In this document: piece after piece, positions 1 to 7,484 of the stretch
Layout: the number at the start of each line of letters is the position of its first letter
Position numbering within the stretch: the stretch's first letter is position 1
Source of the DNA: an uncultured Bacteriovoracaceae bacterium
Lineage (GTDB): Bacteria > Bdellovibrionota > Bacteriovoracia > Bacteriovoracales > Bacteriovoracaceae
Assembly (NCBI GenBank): GCA_950054155.1
Contig: CATLOT010000016.1
Location: 20,313-84,312, forward strand
Length of the DNA: 64,000 nucleotides
Direction: 5' to 3'
Translations under genes and position numbers: made by a program
Notes under the pieces: generated by a model
Told to the model about the DNA's origin: nothing
The model's input: only the letters and a program-made list of their open reading frames with translations
The model's database searches: none

Positions 1-1476
1 TACCAGTTTGACGAAGATGAACTTCCCTTAACAATTGAAAATGTCATTTATGAGTGTGTCCCTGGACAAGGACTTCGTAAACTTTATACCAAATGCCTTC
101 TTCCCAACTATGATATTTTTGATGAAGAGAAATACTTCACCCCTGGCTCCAGGGCAGCGGTTATTGAGCGTCATGGTCATCGTATTGGCCTGCTCATCTG
201 TGAAGATATGTGGTTTAGCTCCACACATGATATCGACCCCATCAAGCTCCTCGATCAGCTCTGTGGGAAAACAGGGGCTATTGATTTAATCATTAACCTC
301 AGTGCCTCACCTTACTTTCTCGGAAAAGATGAGAAAAGAGAGCAAAGAGCGAAGGCCTTGGCCCAGCACTTTGGTGCCCCCTTTGCCTACGTTAATCGTG
401 TTGGTGGAGAGGATGAAATTCTCTTTGATGGACAGAGCTTTGTCACAAATGGCGAGAAGATATGGAGCGCCAAAAAGTTTGAAGAGGATATCCTCACTCT
501 TGAAAAGCCCGACTTTGAAGGAGAGAGAAAAGAGCTTAATCCTAATGAGAGGATTGAAAACAGCTGGGAGTCCCTATTTAAAGCCGAGCTTCATTTTCAA
601 AAGAAGTCACTTCCCATTCTCACCCCTTGGGGTGAAGAACAATGTGAGGAAGTTATTGAAGCACTCTGCTTTGGGTTGCAAGAGTATGCTGAAAAATGTG
701 GTTTTAAGAAGTTTCTCGTTGCCCTATCGGGGGGAATTGACTCTGGTCTTGTTCTTTATCTCGCCAAACTCGCCCTCAAGCCGGGTCAAGAGCTTGAAGC
801 TATTTATATGCCTTCTCAATATTCAAGTTCCCTTAGTACTCAGCTTGCTCAAGAGCTTTGCGACAATTTAGGCATTCCTCTGCGCCACTTTCCCATCAAG
901 TTCCTCCACTCGACGATAGGACAAGAGTTCTCTCGTCAAATCAACTCTCCTCTGACAGGCTTAGCCGATGAAAATATCCAAAGCCGCCTGCGTGGAGCAA
1001 TCCTCTATGGTCGCTCTAATCAAACAGGAGCTATGGTCATCAATACCTCCAACAAGTCGGAACTTGCAGTGGGATATTCAACACTCTATGGAGACTCTGT
1101 GGGAGCCGTTAGTCTTCTTGGAGACCTCTACAAAAGCCAGGTTTACGACCTTGCTCGCCACTTAGTAAAAACTCGTGGTGGACTTCCGATGGCCTATATT
1201 GAGAGACCTCCAAGCGCTGAGCTTCGTGAGAATCAACAGGACTCTCAAAGCTTACCTCCCTATGAAAAACTAGATGCCATACTTGAAGGCTTACTCTCTT
1301 ACCGCCTAAGTCAGAAAAAATTGCAAGGTATAGGCTTTAATGGTGATGAAGTCGCAAAAGTCTATGGCCTTTATACGAAAAGCGAGTATAAGAGGAATCA
1401 GTTTTGTCCCATTATAAAGGTCAAAGCGAAGAGTTTTGGTTTTGGTTATCGCATGCCGATTACTAAAAAGAGTTAG
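1..1476 (+). CDS. nadE: Glutamine-dependent NAD+ synthetase, 5' truncated
   Basis: Final step of NAD biosynthesis: amidates deamido-NAD using glutamine. The frame is open from base 1, so the start lies outside the window. The first part is the C-terminal half of a CN-hydrolase glutaminase domain: a catalytic-lysine motif KCLLPNY near bases 91-111 and the catalytic cysteine in LLICEDMW, codon 199-201. The synthetase domain follows, with the PP-loop ATP motif SGGIDSG around base 730 and a later NTSNKSE stretch. The two-domain layout identifies the glutamine-dependent type rather than the ammonia-only type. An internal ATG at 208 would remove the nucleophile and is not the real start. It ends 19 bases before the lysine-rich protein. 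Cytoplasmic. Family assignment is firm. Confidence 0.95.
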   Translation, partial: YQFDEDELPLTIENVIYECVPGQGLRKLYTKCLLPNYDIFDEEKYFTPGSRAAVIERHGHRIGLLICEDMWFSSTHDIDPIKLLDQLCGKTGAIDLIINLSASPYFLGKDEKREQRAKALAQHFGAPFAYVNRVGGEDEILFDGQSFVTNGEKIWSAKKFEEDILTLEKPDFEGERKELNPNERIENSWESLFKAELHFQKKSLPILTPWGEEQCEEVIEALCFGLQEYAEKCGFKKFLVALSGGIDSGLVLYLAKLALKPGQELEAIYMPSQYSSSLSTQLAQELCDNLGIPLRHFPIKFLHSTIGQEFSRQINSPLTGLADENIQSRLRGAILYGRSNQTGAMVINTSNKSELAVGYSTLYGDSVGAVSLLGDLYKSQVYDLARHLVKTRGGLPMAYIERPPSAELRENQQDSQSLPPYEKLDAILEGLLSYRLSQKKLQGIGFNGDEVAKVYGLYTKSEYKRNQFCPIIKVKAKSFGFGYRMPITKKS

Positions 1477-1495
1477 CAAGGAAATGAGGTAGGAA

Positions 1496-2071
1496 ATGAC
1501 ACAGAAAAATGTTGAAGCAGTTCTTAAACAATGGGGCCAAATGAAAGATGAAATTGAGCAGCTTAATAAGAAAGGCCAAAGTTCACTCAAAGAAATTCAA
1601 AAGCAAGTGGACCAGTTTATTAAATCAGCAGAGAAAGATTTCAAAAATATCGTCGAAAAAGACATCTCTAAAGTGATGAAAACTTTCCAAAAAGAAAAAA
1701 AGTCACTTGAAAAGATGGTTGAAAAGAAAGTGAACGATGAGATCAAAAAAGCGAAGGAATTTCTCAAGGGTCATCAAAAAGAACTTGATAAGATTCAAGC
1801 TTTCGTTGAGTCCTATGTTCCAAGCCTAAAGAAAGCGACAAAGAAAACGACGAAGAAAGCCGCCAAGAAAACAACAAAGAAAGCCGCCAAGAAAACAACA
1901 AAGAAAGCCGCCAAGAAAACAACAAAGAAAGCTGCTAAAAAGACCACGAAGAAAGTAGCTAAGAAAACAACAAAGAAAGCTGCTAAGAAAGCAACAAAGA
2001 AGGCCGCTAAAAAAACAACCAAGAAAGCGGCTAAGAAAACGACAAAAAAGACGACTAAGAAAAAGGCCTAG
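1496..2071 (+). CDS. Histone H1-like Lys/Ala/Thr repeat protein
   Basis: 191 residues. Residues 1-110 are charged and helical with heptad-like spacing, somewhat phasin-like. Residues about 112-191 are an almost pure tandem of an octamer of the type KAAKKTTK. Such tails occur in bacterial histone H1-like proteins (Hc1/AlgP type) and in phasin-like proteins; they bind nucleic acid non-specifically through lysine charge. The protein should therefore be a DNA-compacting or granule-associated factor; the choice between these is inference. It has its own terminator, whose stem contains the stop codon. The repeat DNA makes length variation between strains likely. An antisense reading frame through the repeat exists but is only a by-product of composition. 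Confidence 0.75.
   Translation: MTQKNVEAVLKQWGQMKDEIEQLNKKGQSSLKEIQKQVDQFIKSAEKDFKNIVEKDISKVMKTFQKEKKSLEKMVEKKVNDEIKKAKEFLKGHQKELDKIQAFVESYVPSLKKATKKTTKKAAKKTTKKAAKKTTKKAAKKTTKKAAKKTTKKVAKKTTKKAAKKATKKAAKKTTKKAAKKTTKKTTKKKA
1829..2065 (+). repeat. 24-bp in-frame tandem repeat coding for KAAKKTTK
   Basis: About ten copies of a 24-base unit within the lysine-rich gene. Three neighbouring units, 1855-1878, 1879-1902 and 1903-1926, are essentially identical; the later ones have diverged at synonymous positions. The identical block suggests recent slippage or duplication; the diverged flanks suggest selection on the protein sequence. Confidence 0.85.
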
Positions 2072-2093
2072 AGTAATCTAGGTTCTTTTTTTT
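2067..2093 (+). terminator. Intrinsic terminator overlapping the stop codon
   Basis: Perfect 6-bp stem CCTAGA / TCTAGG with a GTAA loop, then TTC and eight T. The stop codon TAG (2069-2071) lies inside the 5' arm, so termination is compressed against the coding end of the lysine-rich gene. Confidence 0.85.
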
Positions 2094-2182
2094 CACGTAG
2101 ATTCAATGATTTATGCTTATTTTTAGCTATTGTTGAACAAAAAGCTTTGCCACTTCATTAAAGGGTAACGTACCATAACTAC

Positions 2183-4387
2183 GTGAAAAAACTAGAAAGA
2201 AGGCTCGGGCTCGGTGCCGTAGTATCTATATCTGTATCTGCAATGCTAGGCTCGGGAATCTTTGTCTTGCCAGGCATTGCTGCAACCAATACTGGAGCTT
2301 CTGTCTGGTTAGCCTATATATTAGCTTCCCTCTCTGTTTTACCCGCAGCTCTTTCAAAGTCAGAATTGGCGACGGCCATGCCAACCTCTGGTGGGACTTA
2401 TGTCTACTTAGAGAGAACTTTTGGTCCCCTCGTTGGCACCATTTCCGGTCTTGGTCTTTGGGTCTCCCTTCTTCTTAAAGCGACCTTCGCCCTCATGGGT
2501 TTTGGTGCCTACTTAAAGATTCTCGCCCCTCAGGTTCAACTCGTTCCCACAAGCCTCTCGATTCTCGCCTTTATCTGTATTTTAAATATTCTTGGTGTTG
2601 GTAAGGTTTCTGGTCTTTTGATGGTTGTTGTTGGTCTCTGTATTGGGTTGCTGAGCGTCATTTCTGGGGCTTCTGTCTTTACTTTTAGCACTGAATTTAT
2701 GGATCCCCTCTTCCCCTCAGGGGTCACAGGTCTTGCCAGTGCCACTGCTCTTGTCTTTGTTTCCTATGCCGGGGTTACTAAAGTTGCGGCTATTGCCGAA
2801 GAAATTAAAGAACCTGAGCGAAACCTTCCTCGCGGTATTTTGATCAGTCTCCTTATCGTGACTCTCGTTTATTCTGGGGTAACTTTCCTTCTCTTTGGAA
2901 ACCTTCCCTATTCTGAGCTTGCCAATAACTTAAGACCTATCTATTCCCTAGCCCTTCACGTTCAGGGTCCAATCCTCGGCTCTATTACAGCAGTTATTGC
3001 TGTGATCACGATGAGCTCCATGGCAAATTCCGGTCTCTTGGCCGCTAGTCGCTTTCCCTTTGCCATGGCAAGAGATTCCCTTCTGCCCTCTCGCCTTGGA
3101 AAGCTCAACCGCAAATACCTCACCCCCATTTGGAGTATCGTCATCAGTGCCCTTTTAATGGCCTTCGTCCTCCTTAACCTTGATGTTGCAAAGATCGCTA
3201 AATTTGCTTCTGCCTTCATGCTTCTCATCTATATGGCAGAAAATATCTCCGTTATCGTTCTCAGAGAAGCTCGTGTTCAGTGGTACAAACCAAGCTATAA
3301 GACGCCACTCTATCCCTTTGTTCAAATTATTGGGATTGCTCTCAATGGAATCCTCTTAAGCTATATGGGCTTCAACCTTATTCTACCGGCTTTTCTTTCG
3401 ATCATGATTCCGGGCTTTATCATTTTTGTCCTTTATTCTCGCCGAAAGACCACGCGAAAAGGAGTTCTTGGTATTCGCGGAAAACGCCAAGACCTCGTAG
3501 AAGAAAAACAAGAGGTGATCTCACGCTCACGTCTTGAGGATATTGACCTTTCCATGGATGCCAACGTGGTCGTCGCTCTCTTTGGAAAAGAGCGAAGTCC
3601 CGAGATGCTTATTGAAATGGGAGTTGCCCTAGCTGAGCATAGTAACTGTGAAGTCGCTCACATTACAGAAGTCCCCGAACAAACGGACCTTGATGACCTA
3701 ATGGATGAACCTGCGGAGCTTCGCTCCTTACGGCGCCGAGTCCTCGCTATGGCTGTAGAAAAGAAAGAGCCTATTACTTTTGACCCTATCGTTTCTCACG
3801 ACCTTGCAAGAACCGTCTTTCATATTAGTCAGCGTCTCCATTGCCAATGGCTTCTTATTGAATGGCGCGGTAAAACGGCGGGGGGTTTTACCATTCATAA
3901 TCCCATGGGATGGCTCAAGGGTCACCTTCGCTGTAATCTCGGTATTTTTAGAGATGCAGGTGTTCGCTATATTCGTAAAATCGTCTGCTACACCAAAGGT
4001 GACGCTTCTGATGCTATTGTCATTTCAACGGCTGATCATTTCGCCGAAGTGAATAGGGCTGACATTACCCTTCTTCGTGTTTTACCTGAAGATTGCACTG
4101 AAGAAGTTCAACAGCGTACAGAAAGGGACCTTAAAGAAATGGCCAAGGCCTGTGTCAGCAGAACAGGAATTAATGTCATAAAGAGTAATGATGAAGTTGA
4201 TACCGTGATCACTCAAACTGTTGAGTATGACCTCTTTATTTTTGGTGGTAGTCAGCACAGTTTTGTTACTAACCTCTTTGGCTCCGTTGATGATAAACTT
4301 ATGGCTAAAGCAGCCTGCTCTGTTATCTCAGTCCAGAGCGCTCCTGAATGCTCTGAAGATGATGTCGTTAAGGACTATTTCAATTAA
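2183..4387 (+). CDS. APC-family amino-acid permease with C-terminal tandem Usp domains
   Basis: 734 residues, GTG start at 2183. Residues 1 to about 425 form a multi-span inner-membrane permease with the APC hallmark GSGIFVLPG near residues 23-31 and further hydrophobic segments to about 420. Residues about 455-600 and 605-730 are cytoplasmic and resemble two universal-stress-protein (UspA-like) modules; the second contains the FGGSQHSF-type turn common near the nucleotide site. Known family: cation/amino-acid transporters with regulatory Usp tails, which may sense adenine nucleotides. Substrate not determinable. The stop codon TAA abuts the left end of the IS element, so the original downstream context is interrupted. 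Confidence is high for permease plus Usp and low for substrate. Confidence 0.85.
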   Translation: MKKLERRLGLGAVVSISVSAMLGSGIFVLPGIAATNTGASVWLAYILASLSVLPAALSKSELATAMPTSGGTYVYLERTFGPLVGTISGLGLWVSLLLKATFALMGFGAYLKILAPQVQLVPTSLSILAFICILNILGVGKVSGLLMVVVGLCIGLLSVISGASVFTFSTEFMDPLFPSGVTGLASATALVFVSYAGVTKVAAIAEEIKEPERNLPRGILISLLIVTLVYSGVTFLLFGNLPYSELANNLRPIYSLALHVQGPILGSITAVIAVITMSSMANSGLLAASRFPFAMARDSLLPSRLGKLNRKYLTPIWSIVISALLMAFVLLNLDVAKIAKFASAFMLLIYMAENISVIVLREARVQWYKPSYKTPLYPFVQIIGIALNGILLSYMGFNLILPAFLSIMIPGFIIFVLYSRRKTTRKGVLGIRGKRQDLVEEKQEVISRSRLEDIDLSMDANVVVALFGKERSPEMLIEMGVALAEHSNCEVAHITEVPEQTDLDDLMDEPAELRSLRRRVLAMAVEKKEPITFDPIVSHDLARTVFHISQRLHCQWLLIEWRGKTAGGFTIHNPMGWLKGHLRCNLGIFRDAGVRYIRKIVCYTKGDASDAIVISTADHFAEVNRADITLLRVLPEDCTEEVQQRTERDLKEMAKACVSRTGINVIKSNDEVDTVITQTVEYDLFIFGGSQHSFVTNLFGSVDDKLMAKAACSVISVQSAPECSEDDVVKDYFN

Positions 4388-4408
4388 AACTGACCCCCTT
4401 AAATGGAC

Positions 4409-5287
4409 CTAGGCCACATTAAAGATCCGAGGTCTCCGAATCCCCTCAATAATCTGATTATGATAAATTGCATAGATCGCCAAAAAATCTAACAGTCGAT
4501 CTATGCGCTTTGTCGTGCACCACGTCCGCCTTGCCATACGCTTAATATTATCGCGAATCATAGCAGCCGTTTGGTTTAAGGAAAACAGCGGATCAAAGCC
4601 CCCTTTTTTCATCTCTCCTTGCCCAACAACAGCAGCTGCTCGTCCCTTGAATTGAAGATGTTCAGCGTCCTTAAAGTGCCTTCTCAAAACACCTGGATAA
4701 TGAGTAGATTCATCTGAAGAGAAACAACATTTTGGATGGGCGACCTGTTCAATTTGTTTAAAAAGAGATTCGAGCACCCTTCTTCTTTGGCACTTTCTTT
4801 TGCCATACTTCTTCACACTAATGTGCGCTAAAGTGCCCTTTGCTGCTATTACACCCACATCAAAGGCTAAAATCTTTCTTGTGTGCTTCTCAACCGCAAG
4901 GGGAATTGTAAGGGGCTTAAGCTTTGTGTGCTCAAAGCTTTCCATCTCATCAAAAACGATCTCACATAAGTTACTTGTCTCCTCTCGCATACGCTCAAGA
5001 TTCTTTCGCGCGCACCTTGCAAAGGGCGCTACTCTTCTTGCAATGGTCTTCTTATTAACACCAATGATCTCAGCGATCGCCCGTTCCGATGACCCCTTAC
5101 TAAAGAGACGAAAAACCGTTTGATTAATGTAGCGTTTTCTTTGGCGGTAATCAAAAGAATGAGTTTGAGTAGAATGCCCTTTATTGCATTTCTTACAGTG
5201 AAATCGTTGGATTTTCTTTTGGTCTGAGGGGCGGCGATAGATACCTCTTTTAATGAGGTGAGTGCTTGTTTGACAGTGGGGACACAT
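4409..5287 (-). CDS. IS transposase (Zn-finger, HTH, DDE-like)
   Basis: 292 residues. N-terminal zinc-ribbon CPHC (residues 2-5) and CKKC (31-34), a helix-turn-helix near 64-86 (GSSERAIAEIIGVNKKT), then an RNase-H-like catalytic core with FDEMESFEH (Asp113) and SSDESTHYP (Asp192). The third acidic residue is not certain; Asp246 in MIRDNIKR is a candidate. Layout resembles InsA and InsB of IS1 fused in one frame, or an IS1595-type enzyme. Reading frame intact, so the element may be active. The start is ATG at 5287 with an AAGGAAG ribosome site 7 bases upstream, half buried in a hairpin (see 5291-5316). Confidence 0.85.
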   Translation of the reverse strand: MCPHCQTSTHLIKRGIYRRPSDQKKIQRFHCKKCNKGHSTQTHSFDYRQRKRYINQTVFRLFSKGSSERAIAEIIGVNKKTIARRVAPFARCARKNLERMREETSNLCEIVFDEMESFEHTKLKPLTIPLAVEKHTRKILAFDVGVIAAKGTLAHISVKKYGKRKCQRRRVLESLFKQIEQVAHPKCCFSSDESTHYPGVLRRHFKDAEHLQFKGRAAAVVGQGEMKKGGFDPLFSLNQTAAMIRDNIKRMARRTWCTTKRIDRLLDFLAIYAIYHNQIIEGIRRPRIFNVA

Positions 5288-5290
5288 AGG

Positions 5291-5316
5291 GGTGCTTCCT
5301 TGTTAAGAGAAGCACC
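5291..5316 (-). promoter_or_regulatory. Hairpin masking the transposase ribosome site
   Basis: On the minus-strand message an 8-bp perfect stem GGTGCTTC / GAAGCACC with a 10-base loop lies directly before the transposase ATG. The 3' arm contains part of the AAGGAAG ribosome-binding site. Comparable 5' hairpins in IS200 and IS10-type elements reduce transposase translation, especially from read-through transcripts. Function here is inference. Confidence 0.6.
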
Positions 5317-5395
5317 ATTCTTAGGTGATATGGTCTGGAATTTATTTAAGAAAGCTTGGGTATTGCTCTCTTGAACTCCAACTGAGGGGGTCAGT

Positions 5396-6472
5396 TTAAG
5401 TGTGGATCTCTTCTAGATAAGGACGCCACTTTCCTTTCCATTGGTTTAAGCTTCCTGAACGAAGAGTTTGGCTTTCCTTATGAACATCAAGGTGACAGTA
5501 ACTAAGATGAATATTGGACTCATGAAGTCCTGCATCCATACTAGGGATCTGATTCCATGTTCCCGTGTTAAAGTAATACTTTCCCTCTGGAAAACGCCGC
5601 CATTCCGGAACGTGGGTGTGGCCCATCACAACAGTATGAATATGGCGCTTTCGCCTTAAGATACTCTTCGCCTTCTTCTCGTAGTTGGGATAGATGGTGA
5701 CCTGCTTGAGAAGCTTTACGGTAGTTTTAAAATTGCGGTTTTGTTTTGTGTAAAGGTCCTTATTAGTCTCCCACAGATAGCTCAAAACAATTTTGACGAG
5801 CCTTAGGAAATAAAAGAAGTCATGAAAGAAAAGCCATCTAATATAACTATTTAAGGGGCGGACCTTATCTATGTAGGGGCGCTCTTTTCGCAAACGAGGA
5901 AGAACGTGAATACAAAAAAGGCTTCCCCATGGAAGATTTAAAATCTTTTTTCCTTGTGGCCCTTTAAGAAAGTAATCTTTTTCGGGGACAGTATTAATAA
6001 CTTCATAGCGATGACCGTGCTCGATATACACGCCATTTTCATCGAGTTCATTCACTATCTGAAAACCAGGGCCAAAATGCTGAAGGAAATACTCCTTTGC
6101 TTCTTCAAATGCCATCGCTGCATCATGGTTACCTATAACATAGGAAATCTTCTTATTTGGTTTTTCAAGAAAGTCTTTCATCGCCCTAAAAAATCGAGGA
6201 TGACCTTTTGCAATTGACTCGATGGCCCTGACTGTAAGCTCTCCATCAACGATATGGGTAAATATCCCTTCTGAATCTATTTGTATGAGATTAAAAATAT
6301 CCCCATTCAGAACCAAATGAACTTCATCGTGTTCAAACTTACCTTTAGAATAGTAGTCTAAAAACTCAGCAAACTTGGAGTCCTCAAAGAAATCTTCTAG
6401 GATATTAAGTTGTCCACTTTTGAGAAACTTACCTTTTCCTAAATGCAGGTCGGAGAGGATTAAATAATGCAC
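5396..6472 (-). CDS. Calcineurin-like metallophosphoesterase
   Basis: 358 residues. Ordered metallophosphoesterase motifs are visible: SDLHLG (Asp8, His10), NGDIFN (Asp58), GNHD, a later histidine in EHGHRYE and GHTHVPE in the last third, together binding a dinuclear metal centre. LpxH (UDP-2,3-diacylglucosamine hydrolase) is related but shorter, at about 240 residues, so the exact substrate is open. It is third in an operon: its ATG follows the stop of the GGDEF gene after one base. Its own stop codon uses one base from the IS end; the protein ends in EEIHT, apparently unaltered. A cyclic-dinucleotide or nucleotide substrate would suit its partner but is only a guess. Confidence 0.8.
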   Translation of the reverse strand: MHYLILSDLHLGKGKFLKSGQLNILEDFFEDSKFAEFLDYYSKGKFEHDEVHLVLNGDIFNLIQIDSEGIFTHIVDGELTVRAIESIAKGHPRFFRAMKDFLEKPNKKISYVIGNHDAAMAFEEAKEYFLQHFGPGFQIVNELDENGVYIEHGHRYEVINTVPEKDYFLKGPQGKKILNLPWGSLFCIHVLPRLRKERPYIDKVRPLNSYIRWLFFHDFFYFLRLVKIVLSYLWETNKDLYTKQNRNFKTTVKLLKQVTIYPNYEKKAKSILRRKRHIHTVVMGHTHVPEWRRFPEGKYYFNTGTWNQIPSMDAGLHESNIHLSYCHLDVHKESQTLRSGSLNQWKGKWRPYLEEIHT

Positions 6473-6473
6473 A

Positions 6474-7484
6474 CTAATCCTGTTTCTTGGCGCTTAAGAG
6501 CTCCCGAGTAAAACAAACCCTTCCCCTTCCACTTTGCTTAGCTTCGTACATCATTTTATCGGCAATATCGAGGATATCGACTCGAGTTTCAGCATCCTCT
6601 GGATAGGTTGCAACGCCAATTGAGACCGTCAAATTAAAGGTTTCCGCTTTTCTTTCCTTTCCTCCGACATCAATTGAGAAAGGAGTTTCCTTAACGACTT
6701 TGAGAACCCTCTCTCCAATGGCATTAGCAGTATCTCCATTGACATCGGGGATAATCATGACGAACTCATCTCCACCGTAACGGTAAATGAGATCGGATTC
6801 ACGTAGAGTATTCTTTAAGAGTTGGCCTAGAGAGGAAAGGAGCTGTGTTCCCACGAGGTGACCGTGTCCATCATTCACACTTTTAAAATGATCAATATCA
6901 ATAAAGAGAATCGTAAAAACCTCTTTAAAGTCTTTATACCTTTCTACTGCCACATCAATATCTTTAAGAAGCTTTCTTTGGTTATAGAGACCTGTCACAT
7001 CATCAACATGAACCAGATTTTCAACCTTCTTAAGTTCATCTAAGCGATTCCATCCCTTACTGATACTACAAAGGAATTGGCTTAATAATTTCAGTGACTC
7101 TTTTTCAATATCCTCTTTAATTTCAAAGAATCCATAGAATTTCTGAGTACTAGTTTCACCACTTTCAAAAAGAAAGAAGGTTCGTTCTTCTTTTTGGATT
7201 ATCCCGAGTTCGACTTCTGGCAAAAGAAGACTCTTTAGAAAGCTATCAATTAAACTTTCAGGATAATGTCCTCCGTAGCTTCTCCTATTCCAAGAGATTC
7301 TGACTAATTCTTTTGCTGATCTCGTTTCATTAAATTCTTTATTAAGGGGAAGAGAGAAAATCATGAAAGGTCCAGTAGACCACTCTTTCTTTAAAAAGCG
7401 CTCTATTTGGCCATGAGTTACCTTCTTCCCTTGGAGGTAATTAAAGGAAGCCATCAGTTTTGCTAATTTATTTAAATCAGCCAC
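6474..7484 (-). CDS. GGDEF diguanylate cyclase
   Basis: 336 residues, GTG start overlapping the upstream TAG stop by one base (TAGTG). Residues 1 to about 155 form an unassigned N-terminal region, possibly a sensor. Residues about 160-330 form a complete GGDEF domain: TGLYNQR entry, FIDIDHFKSVND substrate loop, YGGDEF with active site 237-241, and an inhibitory I-site RESD (228-231) five residues before it. It should therefore make cyclic di-GMP and be product-inhibited. No transmembrane segment, so cytoplasmic. Operon with the receiver / coiled-coil protein upstream suggests a shared localisation or signalling role. Confidence 0.9.
   Translation of the reverse strand: MADLNKLAKLMASFNYLQGKKVTHGQIERFLKKEWSTGPFMIFSLPLNKEFNETRSAKELVRISWNRRSYGGHYPESLIDSFLKSLLLPEVELGIIQKEERTFFLFESGETSTQKFYGFFEIKEDIEKESLKLLSQFLCSISKGWNRLDELKKVENLVHVDDVTGLYNQRKLLKDIDVAVERYKDFKEVFTILFIDIDHFKSVNDGHGHLVGTQLLSSLGQLLKNTLRESDLIYRYGGDEFVMIIPDVNGDTANAIGERVLKVVKETPFSIDVGGKERKAETFNLTVSIGVATYPEDAETRVDILDIADKMMYEAKQSGRGRVCFTRELLSAKKQD

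Larger units (their letters stand above)
4388..5396. mobile_element. Complete IS element, about 1.01 kb, single transposase
   Basis: Imperfect terminal inverted repeats: the left end (4388 onward) and the complement of the right end (5396 inward) share AACTGACCCCCT, then diverge with scattered matches over about 20 bases. A 3-base direct repeat TAA flanks it (4385-4387 and 5397-5399). One intact transposase fills the element on the minus strand. Excising the element plus one TAA gives a continuous sequence in which both flanking genes keep their stop codons. Family uncertain: the Zn-finger plus DDE layout is IS1/IS1595-like, but a 3-bp duplication is not typical of those families. Confidence 0.85.

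Noticed and set aside
1813..2022. Hydrophobic open frame opposite the Lys repeat
   Set aside because: Simple complement of AAG/AAA-rich repeat; yields Phe/Val/Ala text. No independent start signal.
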